A stretch of DNA of 64,000 nucleotides from Brachynemurus nebulosus (GCA_035578155.1 JAPWDM010000012.1:15535619-15599618); one strand, 5' to 3'; positions 11,747 through 23,720 are shown, counted from the first letter of the stretch. Notes: generated from the letters alone by a model not told the origin. A program made the numbers and translations.

Positions 11747-14700
11747 GTAATATTCTAATAGGCTACTTGACTGTGTTTGAAATTTGCATTGATTATTATT
11801 ATTATTTAGAAATATTGTGAAAACCGTTAACATTCAACTACAATGTAAATGATTGAAAATGCGCTATTAGTTCAAAGTGACGTCACAATTTTAAAACAAA
11901 AATGTCGATTTTGATAATTTTCGTGACTGAGATGAAATTATATATATATATATTTTTTAGAATACAGCTGGACTCTTTTTTGTGCGGTGGATAGGGGACG
12001 CAAAAAAATCGCACAAAAAAAAAAAATATATTCAGAAATATTATAAATAGCTATAAAAAGTATAGTTCGATCTAGATTGTACAAAGAACTTTTTTTATGC
12101 GGTTGGTCGGGACCACATAAAAAAAGTTTCATCGAAAAAACATAACTTAAAACGCTCAGAACTTAGAAATTTCCTTAAAAGTTGCTTCTATAAACAAGAT
12201 AAAGCATTAATTTACACGTAGAAACATTTTATTTCAATTTTATAATATTATGAAAATTTTGAAAAATACATCTGTAACAAAATTAAATGATACAATAAGT
12301 ATGTATTGATTAAATACTTAAAAGCCGTTAAAAAGTATTTTTATCAAAGAAAGTTATTGTAGTAATTATTCAAGTTTCTTACTGTCTCGTGATTTTGATT
12401 CACATTATGCATTTGATTGGCCATTTTTTACAAACCGTATAAAAAAAATCCCACAAAAAAGACCGCATAAAAACGAGTTCAGCTGTACTCAATATTAAAT
12501 AATCAATCAGAATTCAGACAAAATCAAAATTTTGAGGTTATAAAAATTGATATTAATATTTGTTTTCAAATTGTGACGTAATTACAACAATCCGTTTTTC
12601 CCGGCATTTTTTTCCTTTGAAATTAAACAATTACATATTTTTGAGAATTTTTTTTTAAAATTAATTAAAAATAAGAAAGTCAGTAATTAATTATGTAAAC
12701 AATTTATTTTGTCTAATTTTCACCTAAATTAAAAAATTTTTTTTAAATATATAGTGAGCACTTTCGGTTTTTTTGCAATCATTAAAAGTTTTTTTTTTAA
12801 TTTTAATTTTTTCGATACTTTTACCGATATTTAAAATATTTTCACCGATTACAGGTACTTTATTAAGTGGCCTTAACAACTTACGATCAAAAGGTGATCT
12901 CCTGGACGTCACCCTGTTGGCAGAAGGTAAATCATTTCAAGCGCATCGTGTGGTACTCGCATCATGTAGCGACTACTTTCGCGCCATGTTCACGGACGCT
13001 ATGCGCGAGTCACGACAAAGTGAAATATGTCTGAATGGAGTCACTGCAGAGGGCATTCGTCTCTTACTCAACTACGCCTATACTTCTCGTCTTGCACTCA
13101 ATCTTGCCAACATTCAGGATGTCCTCTCGGCGGCAAGTCATGTTCAAGTGGTCGCTGTAGTGGAAGCTTGCTCAAATTATTTACAATCGCAATTGGATTT
13201 AGAAAATTGTGTCGATATTGCCACAATCGCTGAGACATATTCGCTGACACAGTTGCGTCGACGAGTGTATCGTTTTATCAGCGGTCATTTACAGGAATTT
13301 TCGATGTCCAACGAATTTCAACGGTTATCACCGCAACAACTGGAGTACTTATTGGCGTGTGAATTTCCCGTGGATTGTCCTGAGGAAGAGGTGCTTCGAA
13401 TTGTTCTTAAATGGCTCGAAAATTCAGAAGTTTGTGGGTATGTATTGGGGCTCCGAAGAAAAATCTCGGAATCCTTATAATTTTGTCATGATTTTTCAGT
13501 CTGCCTGACAGTTCTTCTCGTTAAATTGCTAGGCCCAACTTTCGTTATATGTAAACACAAAATTATTCAAAAGAATATTAATACAATTTAATTTTTCGTT
13601 TTTTTCATTAAAAAAAAATTAAAAATACAATTTAAATTCACATAGTGTTTGAAAAATTATCAAATTGGATCGGCTGGGACTCGAACCCGGATCTCTTGGT
13701 TGCTAGCCAAGCGCCTTACCAATTAGGCCACCGACCGCTTGTTCGAGTTCCATTTCAATCTGATATAATCAATCAAACACAACCTCTCTTTAATACGAGA
13801 CGCAGTTTTATATTTTTAATTTCAAATGTTTTCGAGTGCCTGTGAAACATTATTAATGTATGGCGGACTTTTGTCCGTATTTAGACATACACCAATATTC
13901 ATATGATCATTTTAATGTACAGCTTTAGTTGATACTTGAACACTCGATGTACTTGGGCAAATGGCCAATTCATTATGTTAATTAAAATTGACATAGTGTC
14001 TGAAAAATTATCAAATTGGATCAGCTGGGACTCGAACCCGGATCTCTTTGTTGCTAGCCAAGCGCGTTACCAATTAGGCCAGTGACCGCTTAATTATCAA
14101 ATTGGATCGACTTGGCTAGCAACCAAAAGGTCCGGGTTCGAGTCCCAGCCGATCCAATTTAATATTTTTTCAAACGCTATATGAATTTTAATTAATATAA
14201 TGAATTGGCCATTTGCCATAGTACATCGAGTGTTCAAGTATCAGCTAAAGCTGTACATTAAAGTGAACATATGAATATTGGTGTATGTTTAAATACGGAT
14301 AAAAGTTCGCCATACATTAATAATGTTTCACAAGCACTCGATAACATTTGGGTGACTGGTTCACTCTATCTGCTCACAAAATATTTAGAGAAAAACTTTT
14401 ACCATTTGTGAGTATGGTCGACCACGATCTTACTTAACAGACTGTATATGTACATGTTTTACTTAAGGGGAGATTTGCCAAAAAACATCAAAAATCGACC
14501 TTTTTTTATTATTATTTTTTATACAAATAAATATTTTATTAAAAAACTAAATACACAACATTGTTTCGACATGTCTTGAGCTACAAAATTTTTTTTTAAA
14601 AATTCAAAAATAAGCTGAGTATAAACGGCTTTGAAGTTGATATTACAAGATTTTTCCACCTTGATGGTTCCTCGCGTTCTGAAATTCTCAGTAAACCATA

Positions 14701-16484
14701 ATAAAAAAATCAAGAATATTCTGAAAATATACATATACAGTTATGGTACTAACTAGGATCTAAGAAAAAAAAAAACCAACGAGAAATCGCATTTTGAAAA
14801 TAAATTTTCAAAATCGCCGCTTTCTCAACTGTAAACAGCCGCCATTTTGAAAATATATTACGGAACCAAAAAATCCTAGTTCCTGTCAAAATGATGGTAT
14901 CGAGGAATAATATTCACTTTGATTTATGTCGATATCTCAAATACTTTTTGAGATACACGAGGAACCATGTCGAAAAATGTACTTCCGAAAAAAAGCAATT
15001 TTTTTTTAAAAATTAAATTATAGTAAAGTTTTTCTTTTAAAATTTTAGGAGAATATTTCTAACACCTTAAAAAAGATAATTAGGAAGAAAAAAAATCGAT
15101 TTTTTTTTTTTTGTTTCTTTAGCGAATCTCCCCTTAATAATTTTATTACCAGAGGCGCATGCGTAATCTTTACGTCACCAATCTATTAAAAAATCTTAAA
15201 CCGAAGTCCGAACGATATTTTTAAATTGAATATCTACGATTTTGTTTCAGATTTGCTCATAGACTGTCATACGCTTCGAGACTATTACGAAAAATTCATT
15301 TTTGCGAAATACCCTCGTGGAAATTGGACAGTATGCTTCAAAAAGTCTTCATCGATCATCAAACGATCGAAAAACAAGGAATCTATCGTGTGGTGATGAG
15401 AGAAATGTATCGACAAACCCTGCTACCCTCAAAATCCCTCAATTCCGTTTTTACAAAACGCTACACAAACGATTTAGTGAATTCACGTGGAATGGAACTG
15501 GCTATCGTTAAAGTTGGTGGATTCAGTATCGGGGGAATCACAAATGAGATCACTTATTGCCTTTCAAAAGGCAAATGGCGACACCTGACCTCGATACCGC
15601 ACGTGGAACAGTGTAATTTTGGCACAGCCGTTCTAGACAACGAATTATATGTGATTGGGGGCTCGTTTAATCAATCTCTTCAAGAGAATATTCACCCCTT
15701 CGGTTTCCGATACAGTCCCCGGTACAATAAATGGACGACAATTGCCCCAATGCAACGGGAACGTTGTCGATTCTCGTTAAACGTCCTCTCCGGACGTTTA
15801 TACGCAATCGGGGGATCTAGTGAACTTGAAGAATTTGTTGACGGGGCCGATCAAGAAGAGATAAGCTCGTGTGAGTGCTATGACCCGGCGACGGACAGTT
15901 GGTCAAGTATTAGTCCACTTCCTGAAGGTCGTTCCCAACACGCCGGAGTGACTTGGCCCAGAAACACTAGCGAACGTTACCTCTTCATTAGCGGAGGTCT
16001 TGAGCGCGACTTAATATCGGACACCATGAGACGATACGACCCCTCGACGGATACGTGGGAAGCTCGAGCGTCCATGCTGACCCCACGGGCCGATCACGTG
16101 ATGCTAGCCATCGGCGACAAGATCTACGTGTGTGGTGGTTGGTTTGAAGATGCCGATGTGGGAAGTCGAGTGCTGGTGGACACAATCGATGTGTACGATT
16201 TAACGACAGACACGTGGGAGGTGGTCACACGAGTGCCGACCCCCAGGTATCATGCCGGTATCGTCGAAGTGGACGGGAAAATATACTTTATCGGGGGTTT
16301 TCACAGTGACGCCATGTTTGATCGCGACACCGCGGCAATCGAATGTTACGATGTGGAAAATGATTTTTGGACTACGGAGGAAAAGTATCCGCAAGATGTG
16401 TGGGAACACACGTGTGTCACATTATATATACCGAAGTGTCGCGATGATATGGAGGTTATGGCGACAAATGAAAATCGAAGATAG
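11671..16484 (+). CDS. Kelch-like (BTB-BACK-Kelch) protein, 3 coding exons, 630 aa
   Basis: Join of 11671-11746, 12855-13437 and 15251-16484 gives 1893 nt with a TAG stop and no internal stop. Splice phases match: exon 1 ends phase 1 at CTCAG|GTAATA, exon 2 begins at TTACAG|GT and ends phase 2 at GTGG|GTATGT, exon 3 begins after TTTCAG. Domains: short N-tail (1-26), BTB about 30-137 (DVTLLAEGKSFQAHRVVLAS, then CSDYFRAMFT), BACK about 142-255, and five or more Kelch blades about 305-620 (YVIGG, YAIGG, FISGG, YVCGG and YFIGG cores). Known role of the family: substrate adaptor for CUL3 ubiquitin ligases, with BTB binding CUL3 and Kelch binding substrate. The sequence most resembles the KLHL9/13/26 group; the exact orthologue is not certain. 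The coding exons are clearly more GC-rich than their surroundings. Confidence 0.93.
11965..12485. mobile_element. TA-flanked MITE in Kelch intron 1 (521 bp)
   Basis: The TIR reads CAGCTGGACTC-TTTTT-TGCGGT, inverted as CAGCTGAACTC-TTTTT-TGCGGT at the other end. TA flanks at 11963-11964 and 12486-12487. Partial copies are at 53757-54066 (same orientation) and about 51830-52070 (inverted). It is Tc1/mariner-like by duplication type. Confidence 0.75.
12855..13437 (+). CDS. Kelch-like gene, coding exon 2 (BTB and most of BACK)
   Basis: Encodes residues 26-219 plus two bases of codon 220. The open frame extends upstream to 12773, but that part is an intronic hydrophobic translation of poly-T; the acceptor TTACAG at 12849-12854 marks the exon start. 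The donor GTATGT at 13438 precedes an in-frame stop. Carries the BTB fold and most of BACK (LLACEFPVDCPEEEVLRIVL near the end). Confidence 0.93.
13505..13590. repeat. Fragment of the 23.5-kb / 62.3-kb repeat family
   Basis: A block reading 'gacagttcttctcgttaaattgctaggc' style sequence, followed by 'ttcgtta', matches 23640-23700 and (inverted) 62330-62360. It lies just inside Kelch intron 2. Confidence 0.55.
13623..13738 (-). repeat. tRNA-derived SINE head (copy 1)
   Basis: The minus strand carries a tRNA-like fold at 13667-13737: seven-base acceptor arms (six pairs), a D-arm-like region, a 7-base anticodon loop CTAGCAA (AGC, alanine-like), and a T-loop TTCGAGT. The same flanking tail sequence (GATAATTTTTCA...) follows in copies at 14018, 14104 and 30161, so this is a SINE head rather than a functional tRNA gene. 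Confidence 0.7.
13823..14088 (-). repeat. tRNA-derived SINE (copy 2)
   Basis: tRNA-like head at 14018-14088 on the minus strand, followed by a body ending near 13823 in ...CACTCGAAAACATTTG. The body contains 'gaattggccatttgcc' and 'gtacatcgagtgttcaagta' blocks shared with copy 3, which is in opposite orientation. Confidence 0.7.
14104..14350 (+). repeat. tRNA-derived SINE (copy 3, head-truncated)
   Basis: Begins with only the anticodon and T arms of the tRNA-like head (14112-14155), then the same body as copy 2 through ...CACTCGATAACATTTG. Copies 2 and 3 lie head to head with about 15 bases between, giving an inverted repeat of some 230 bp inside Kelch intron 2. Confidence 0.7.
14467..15133. 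mobile_element. TTAA-flanked MITE in Kelch intron 2 (667 bp)
   Basis: TIR GGGGAGATTTGCC at the left, and its inverse GCGAATCTCCCC at the right, with TTAA on both sides (14463-14466, 15134-15137). No ORF of note. TTAA targets are used by piggyBac and Kolobok elements; which one is undecided. Confidence 0.75.
15251..16484 (+). CDS. Kelch-like gene, coding exon 3 (end of BACK, Kelch propeller)
   Basis: Starts after TTTGTTTCAG. The first base completes glycine codon 220. It encodes residues 220-630: 'FAHRLSYASRLLRKIHF' closing BACK, then the Kelch blades, then a short charged tail (DDMEVMATNENRR) and TAG. Starting the protein at the internal TTG 15324 or ATG 15333 would cut off BTB and BACK and is unnecessary. 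Confidence 0.93.
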
Positions 16485-16813
16485 TACACGGACTTTCAAA
16501 TTCAAATTTTATTCAATACTTTAATGGTGCCATTTGAAAAATGCAATTTTGCAACATTATTAAACTTTAAAATGGTTTAAAGTTATAAAAAAAAATGGAG
16601 TATATAGGATGATCAAAAATTTGAGGTGAAAATAAACCAGAAATGTTGTTAGGCTTACAAAGGAGCATCTATAAGCTACGTAGCCTGGTCGCGAGGGGGA
16701 TTTTAGAAAGTTGTGCTGGTTACTTGAGAAGAGAAACAAAATCCCGCCTTGTAATTTTATTTGACAGTTAAGATAAACATAAATTTCAATGTAAAATTTC
16801 ATGAATAAGCATG
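16485..16813 (+). other. Probable Kelch 3' UTR and downstream DNA
   Basis: An AATAAA at 16631-16636 about 150 nt after the stop could serve as poly(A) signal. Nothing else is recognised here. Confidence 0.4.
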
Positions 16814-16821
16814 AGCTACTT

Positions 16822-17298
16822 TAGTGATGTCGGGCCAGGAAGCAGTTAATCGATTAATCGACTAAAATTGTCTTTCAGATAAAATTAGTCATTAGTCGAA
16901 AATATCGAGCACAAAGTAGTCGACTAATCGACTAAATTCTTAGTCGAATTCATGGTAACGTAACCTATGTAGCTCTTTCAAAAACGAGGTTTTCTTTTGA
17001 ATTTAATTATGGACTTTTAATATTTTTCTTTTAAGAAAAAGAAAGATATGAAATATCGGAATATATTAATCACATAAAAATGAAAAAACATACAGATAGA
17101 TAATTTTTTATTCTTCATTTTTTGAAGCCCAATAAATAATACAGAAAAATTGTTAAATTAGTTGTCTTTAGTCATTTAAAAAAAAATTAATCATTCTAAT
17201 CATTTAATCGAAGGTAAAATAGTCGACTAAAATATGACTAAATGTAAACAAAATTAGTCGACTAAACCGACTAATCGATTAATTATCCGACATCACTA
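16822..17298. mobile_element. hAT-type MITE, 'TAGTGATGTCGG' family (477 bp)
   Basis: Perfect 8-bp duplication AGCTACTT at 16814-16821 and 17299-17306. The TIR is TAGTGATGTCGG with its inverse at the right end. The interior is built from many GTCGACTAA / TTAGTCGA words. Eight-base duplications and TAG-type ends indicate the hAT superfamily. Other copies: 30369-30841, 32673-33264, 33265-33706, and 38608-49028 (the last one split by the large element). Confidence 0.88.
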
Positions 17299-20100
17299 AG
17301 CTACTTATGACATGCTTATGACATTTTGAAATTTTACAAAATTATCTCAAACGAATTATGTTACCATTTGGTTACAAAGTTTTCACAGTTAAATTTTTAC
17401 AGTAAGAAGACTTGTTTTATTTTGCTAATCTTTAAAAAAATATCTTCATATCTTCATTTTTCATATTTTATAAATAAATGGAAATGATTTCAAAACAGTC
17501 TTTTGGGCTTAATCCCGTCAAGTGGGAGGGGTTCAGTAGAGGTCAAAATGAACTACATAGTTTATTGACGTTCCCTAACACGATATGACACCCTTTAGAG
17601 ATCAGAGATCATTTTTACTTGTCTCTCGTCAGTTTAACAAAATAATTATTTTCCTTTTTGTGAGAAGCTGACAATATTTTTATGGGTGAAAATACAAATT
17701 AAAACGAAATTTAATAGATTTGAACGTTACTTTATGGTATTCCGTATTTGATATTAGTAAATTTGAGATTTAGACGTTCGAGCCTGTAGAATTACACGTT
17801 TGAGAATGGTCATATTGACCGAAACATGTTATAAGAGTTTTTATATACAATAAAAGTGGTATTTTGCAAAGCAAAAGTGTTTTTACTTACTAATATCAAA
17901 ACGAAATTAATCAAAAGTGTGAAAAAACTAACAAGGTCATGGAATTTTAAAGTTGCACTTTACACAAATAGTTCCATCTTATGGAGTCGTGTGACGTCAT
18001 CTCTCCTCTGGCATTGTAAATAAAGCAACTATACTAACTATAACTATCTTATATGGCCTTATTTTGTAACTTATTTTGTGGATATATCAAACCCCTGGTA
18101 AACTGTTAAATTACTGAATGTCAAAAAATGCTGCCCTCTACCCAAAAATACTCGCCACAGATTTTTAAAGAGCTCTTAAAGGCGATGATTACTAAACTGT
18201 GTAGCGAATATTATTATTAAATATTGATAATTCTGAAGTTGCCATTTTTTATCAATTCAATATTTTGTCATTTTGAATTGTCAGTTTTTAAATTGTTGAA
18301 ATAATTTTAAAAAAATATTGTATATTAGACACTCGACGCTCGAATATGCGAAAACATGACGTCAGAAATGAGTTAGGTATCACCTATTCTGCGCTAAAAT
18401 TAAATTTATTTCGTTAATTTTTGGTTTATTTTCATCTCCAAAGTTAAAAATTTAGCATTCGAAAGACTTATTTTTGTTATCACCCTGTATATGTAATCTT
18501 TATGAAACGAATAATCCACTATAATAGAAAATTTGTTAGATTTATAGAAATGTTTATGAGATTCAGAAAATTTATTTCTAATATTTTATTTATTTAAAAA
18601 AATAAATAACGTCAATTAATAGTTGATAAAGTGGTAATGTTAAGTTCAGAAATTTTAGTCAATGGACAAAATAGATGTAAATAACGTATGAGTGGTATTT
18701 TCTTGTACTATTGTTTTCTCTTTGAAGTATCATTTGGAATAAAATCTTTAATTTTAAGGCTTTAATATTTTTAGAATTTATTTTGTGTTGCAATAAGTTG
18801 TATGTAGATATGAAATTTTACGTTTTTAATTTTATTTATTGTTTTTCTTTTTTATAATAAAATTATAATTTTATATGAAAAAACTTGTTTTATATTTTAC
18901 TGAATTTTGATGTTTTGAGGCCTAAGGAACTCTGATAACAAAAAATCTGGATGGAAATTTTCCGGACCGTTTGTATGTATGTATGTTTGTATGTTGGCGT
19001 CACAATTAATGAATATCCCCAGATTTACTGGGACTAGAGAAATGAAACTAGAGGGTCAAAATAATTCTGTATATGGAGCATTAAAAGGAGCAAAATTTTG
19101 AAGCAAATTAGCCAATGGTCCTGGAATTATTGCCATTTTTAACGTTTCCTTCCATTTTCTCCGGATCTTATAAATGAAAATCGATGGAACTTAGGCGAAA
19201 GGTAAAAAGGGTCTCAGTTATTTTAGTGCCAAAACTTTTTCCATACGTCATGTGCTTTATAAAAATTTTATTTCTTTTTTTTTTTTTCAAAAACCATTCA
19301 GAAGTAAAAAAAATTGAAATTTTGCAATAAGGAAGGAGTTCCAGTCGGCAATAGATTTTTATTTCAAAATGGCGCCACAGTAAATAGCGGTGCTTGAAAT
19401 ATGAACTCTCCCTCCTGGGGAGGTCAAAGGTAACATTTCGAAAAATTTTATAAAATATAATTTGTAGTAATTTCAATTTGCAACAACTTTGTTTCCAATA
19501 ATCCTTAACACCTTAAGGGAACAAATATGGGACATATTTGTCCCAATTTAATTTATATTTATCTATCAATTTATCTATCTAACTTACATTTATCTATCAA
19601 TCTATCTAAGATTATATTTATTTATCTATATATCTATCAATTTTCAAAAAAACTTTGGTACAAATTTGTAAAGTTGTCCGTACGCTTATGTGCATGAAGG
19701 GGTTAAAAATACAATTATCTACCCCTAAAATCGCAAAATAAATTTTGATTCTTTATAACCTTTGAACGGAATGGTGTTTTTCATTGATTTTTATAAATGG
19801 TTATATGTATATCAATGATTGAGTCCAATTCTTCCTCAGCAGATTGCAAAAAATTAAAACGAGACAGAAATGTGCTACAACTTCGTTGTAAGCTTTTTTA
19901 CTTATTTTTGTAAATAAAAATCTTAATATGTCTGTATTAAGAAATTTTGGGACGACTAGATGCCAGAAACACCATTTGTAAACTATAAATAAACCTCTAA
20001 TCCATAGTTTTCAGAAAATATCGAGCCATTACCGCCGATTTATCATAAGCGACACTTTTATCCAAATTGAGATTTTTATTGCAAGCAACATTTTAAACTG
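17299..20100. other. Non-coding with minor repeats
   Basis: About 17722-17890 is a diverged copy of the hairpin element at 36805-36960. TGTATGTATG-type microsatellite near 18974-18996, and a TATC/TATT-rich simple repeat at 19551-19640. No gene seen. Confidence 0.55.
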
Positions 20101-20103
20101 TAA

Positions 20104-20405
20104 GGGTGTCTACACAATCAATGAAATAAGGAATGAGAAGTATGCCATCTAGTGGCATTGAATAGAACTTTAATGTAACTGCCCCTAGGTATACATATCT
20201 ATTTAGGTATTTTTGTACATCAAAATTCATGAAAAAATAACGTTCGTGATGACTTTTTTTTGCTACTAAAGTGAAAAAAACCACGAATTTTGACGTACAA
20301 AAATACCTACATATTTATATCTATGAGCAGTTACGTTAAAGTTCCACTCAACGTCACTAGATGGCATACTTCTTATTCCTTATATCACTGATTGTGTAGA
20401 CACCC
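20104..20405. mobile_element. PIF/Harbinger-type MITE (302 bp)
   Basis: TAA duplication at 20101-20103 and 20406-20408. The TIR begins GGGTGTCTACACAATCA, and inverted homology continues for about 100 bp on each side ('gccatctagtggcatt' block). A TWA three-base duplication with GGG-type ends fits PIF/Harbinger. Confidence 0.82.
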
Positions 20406-20408
20406 TAA

Positions 20409-20731
20409 CGGATCAAGCAGTGTTAACGTTTTTCTCCAAAATTCGTTAATTAACGCGTTATAACAACTGCTTAGTTTATCGTTAATACAAGACATTTTCA
20501 CAGTCAATAACCATCTTTATCGTAAGGTTAATAAAATAATAGGAATAATACGCTCAGGTGTAATAAAATTAAGACAGCAGAAATATTTTAATTATTTAAA
20601 AAATCCTTCTGCTGTAAAATTTGATATTTGTCGGTTACGCTAAAATGGCGGTAATGGCTCGATATTATTTTCAAAGTATCAAAAATAACATATCAAGAAA
20701 CATTTATGCAATTTATAAACGCACATGTATA
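20409..20731. other. Non-coding, nothing recognised
   Basis: AT-rich; no supported feature. Confidence 0.5.
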
Positions 20732-20733
20732 TA

Positions 20734-21608
20734 GTACGGGAGGTACTGGCGCATGAGTACCGAAAACTATTCCACCTCAATTTTTTTATGCGATCCTCTT
20801 CAAATTTCCCTACTGATGATATAAATGCATGTTGCCAGGGGGCAACCCGGGGCCATATTGCTTAAACCGGAAGTTGTTTAAACAATTGCAAGGAATTGTC
20901 ATTTTTCAACCGGACAAATTTTTTTTATATTCTTTATTGAAATATAAATAAAAAAGGTCCTATGACTTTTTACGATAAAGTTAATAGTTTTCGAGATATG
21001 AATTTTTAAAAGTTCGAAAAATCTCAAATTTGAGTACTTTTGACCCATGAAAAATATATTAAAAAGAAATAATAAAATATAAATAATATTTTTTTTAAAT
21101 TCTTTATACAATAGTTAATAATATCCTTAATAGAGATTTAAAAAAATTTCATTGTTTATACCTGTTTTTTAATTGTTAATTTCGCGCCCTCACAAGTATG
21201 CGTACCCTACCTTTAAAATACCTTTAAGTATTTTTTCAACCGGACAAATTTTTTTAATATTCTTTATTGAAATACAAACAAAAAAGGTCCTATGACTTTT
21301 CACGATCAAGTTAAAATTTTTAGAGATATGAATTTTTAAAGGTTGGAAAAATCTCGAATCTTTAAAAATTCATATCTCTAAAAATATTAACTTGATCGTG
21401 AAAAGTCATAGGACCTTTTTTATTCGGTCCGGTTGAAAAATGACAATTCCTTGCAATTGTTTAAACAACTTCCGGTTTAAGCAATATGGCCCCGGGTTGC
21501 CCCCTGGCAACATGCATTTATATCATCAGTAGGGAAATTCGAAGAGGATCGCATAAAAAAATTGAGGTGGAATAGTTTTCGGTACTCATGCGCCAGTACC
21601 TCCCGTAC
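20734..21608. mobile_element. Complete foldback MITE (875 bp)
   Basis: Long inverted ends begin GTACGGGAGGTACTGGCGCA, with TA on each side (20732-20733, 21609-21610). Arms of roughly 270 bp (20734-21010 against about 21290-21608) share the GC-rich block near 'gccagggggcaacccggggcc'. The right arm contains its own palindrome (about 21236-21430), also present in the partial copy at 1-427. No coding potential. Confidence 0.82.
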
Positions 21609-22285
21609 TAATATTCAAATGATTCAAATGAAAAACTTTAGTCAAGAAAATAACCTAAATAGAATTTTAACTAATTGCACAATAGATGTCCCTACTATTC
21701 TTGATAATCACCGTAACTGTTTTTGTTCGGATGTGGATGAAACGGAGAATCTTATCAACTTCGGCCAGTTCGGCTCTATGTAATCGGATTTGGTTGGCGC
21801 ATTTAGACATTGAAGCCGGCGCAGTACCAGTTATTCTGTATTATTTGATTGATGTTGGTGGTGATTGTATATGGTGTAGTATAATTTTATCTGTTTTGTT
21901 TTTTTTTTTAGTGAAATTTAATTAAAATGCGGACATTAGTTTTGATTTCAATTCACATATTGGTGTCATTAAATAAACGACATAAACAGTTTCAATAAAT
22001 AAATTGTTCAAACGTTTGTTTTCAGTTAATAGTGTCATATCAAACAGTGCTTATGTTTTCATTAAATCGATGAAAAGTTGTCGTGGTCGTTAAATATAAT
22101 ATAACACGTCAAAAATTACATTTGAAATATATTTTCTTTTTTTGAATAATTCAATGTTTTTCACTCATGGCATTGGTGGTGTGTGTGTATAGTGCAATTG
22201 TCAAATTGAAAACGGTTTTAAACATTTACCACATCTGTCAAAAAACCGAACTTATTGGTTTTGACTATAACAGTTGTCTGCTGTA
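21609..22285 (+). promoter_or_regulatory. Upstream region and 5' leader of the NRBP/Madm-like gene
   Basis: Separates the foldback from the first coding exon. AT-rich, no clear TATA or initiator, no upstream ORF with family support. The transcription start must lie here or further upstream; this is positional inference only. Confidence 0.3.
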
Positions 22286-22414
22286 ATGCCTGGAAGTCGC
22301 TCAAGTACCGATCCGGAGCACAAATCACCCCGTGAAAGTGGTGAAGATTCCGAAGATGAGAGTGAAATTCTAGAGGAAAGTCCGTGTGGTAGATGGTTAA
22401 AACGTCGGGAAGAG
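22286..22414 (+). CDS. Madm: NRBP/Madm-like pseudokinase, first coding exon (43 aa)
   Basis: ATG at 22286 opens 43 codons ending at GAAGAG|GTATGT, a strong donor in phase 0. The peptide contains SEDESEILEESPCGRW followed by LKRREE. This acidic block is the highly conserved N-terminal signature of nuclear receptor binding protein (NRBP1/2) and its insect orthologue Madm. Known role: an adaptor pseudokinase, partner of bunched/TSC22 proteins, acting in growth and trafficking. In the family the next residue is Val (REEV), fitting an intron exactly here. The kinase-like domain exons were not found in the remaining 41.6 kb; I saw no further conserved exon, so the gene runs off the window. Confidence 0.82.
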
Positions 22415-23220
22415 GTATGTACCATAAGTTTATCATATTGATGATACCTAACCTTACGTGATGTATGCACCGGGGTCGCTGTTTGACCGGCTGACTAGAC
22501 CCTCGCCCGCCAGACGTGTTTGCCACCGAATTCGGCAATTCGCATGCGTTTTCGCATACGTAAATGACGTCAGATTATTTTATATTATCGACTATCAAAA
22601 AAAGGCAAAAAATAAAAGAAACGAAAAATACCGTTGCCATTTTCGTGTTCAAAATTTATTAACATGACAGGTTAATTCTTGTTTATACCCTTTTTAACGT
22701 TTACCTGTAATTTTGACAAAAGCCGGCATTTATGGTTTAACCATTCTTTCTCATTAAATTCGATATTTTTTTTCCTTTTTGTAACGATTCATTATTAACT
22801 GTTAAAAATAGTTAAGTACTTGCTAATTAAATATTACAAATGTTAATTAAATTAAATATATTCACGGTCAGATTAATATAATAAATATTATTTAAATGTG
22901 GGCATCGATTATATGTAGAGTCTCGTTCGGCTTTTTCGACAATTATCGAGGAAATATTTTGTGTGTCCTTATAATTTGAACTAACGGTTTAAATGTCAAG
23001 GTTATTAACAATTTGGAACTGACCCATATCTTGTGTACATTTTGAAAATTTTTACTTTCAATTGATATTTTCATTTTATTTTGTTTATAAATAAATATTA
23101 TAATTTTGTATTTTGATAATTTCAAATGACGAGGCTTTGAAAATACCGGATAAATTTTAACGAATTCAAAAATAAATTTTGGATAACAATATTTATATTG
23201 TTATCTCGAAATTGGTTAGT

Positions 23221-23720
23221 TACGGAAATTTTTCTACCACAATTTAACTCATGTGTATCAAGTCCCATAAGAATATTGTAGTTTTTTCAGTTTTACCATT
23301 GAAGAAAAGTTAGGACAGATTTTTACAGCGAAAAAATTGTACAAAACATTTAATTGGTCATTGCACTGTAGGTAAACACGATAAAAACGAAACCAAAATT
23401 CGTATTGGTAAATTTAACTGATTTCAGAACCATAGTAACAATGTATTAAATAATAATATGAATTATGCTTATTTATTTTATTCGTTAAATTGTCTTACCG
23501 TATTACACTTGAATTTTATATTTTTTCTGAATAAATTTGTGTTTTCTACAACTCAAATTTTTTGCCTAGAAGCAATTTAACTCGAAGAACTATCAACCCA
23601 AAAACGCTTCAGCTTCGCTGTCGCGTTTTTGTTAGTTGACATTTCTTCTCGTTAAATTGCTAGGCAATAAATTTTCGTTAGACAAACCCAAATTTATTCG
23701 AAAAAATACAAACCTCTCGT
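23221..23720. repeat. Dispersed repeat with internal foldback; carries the empty TTAA site
   Basis: Its core (about 23512-23712) is a foldback with 'tttgcctagaagcaatttaac' inverted as 'gttaaattgctaggcaa'. The whole block matches, inverted, the sequence flanking the element at 62469-63168. At about 23488-23491 this copy has a single TTAA where the other copy has the insertion. Confidence 0.7.

Noticed and set aside
12773..12854. N-terminal extension of the Kelch exon 2 ORF (hydrophobic, signal-peptide-like)
   Set aside because: It opens at TTG, is translated poly-T/AT DNA, and ends at a TTACAG acceptor; the exon at 11671-11746 supplies a matching start and phase.
13667..13737. Functional tRNA-Ala(AGC) gene on the minus strand
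   Set aside because: The same head and the same 3' flank occur in three other copies with deletions, and the acceptor and T stems have mismatches; a SINE head is the better reading.
15324..16484. Stand-alone Kelch protein starting in exon 3
   Set aside because: The frame extends upstream to the TTTCAG acceptor and joins exon 2 in phase; the nominal start at 15324 is TTG.
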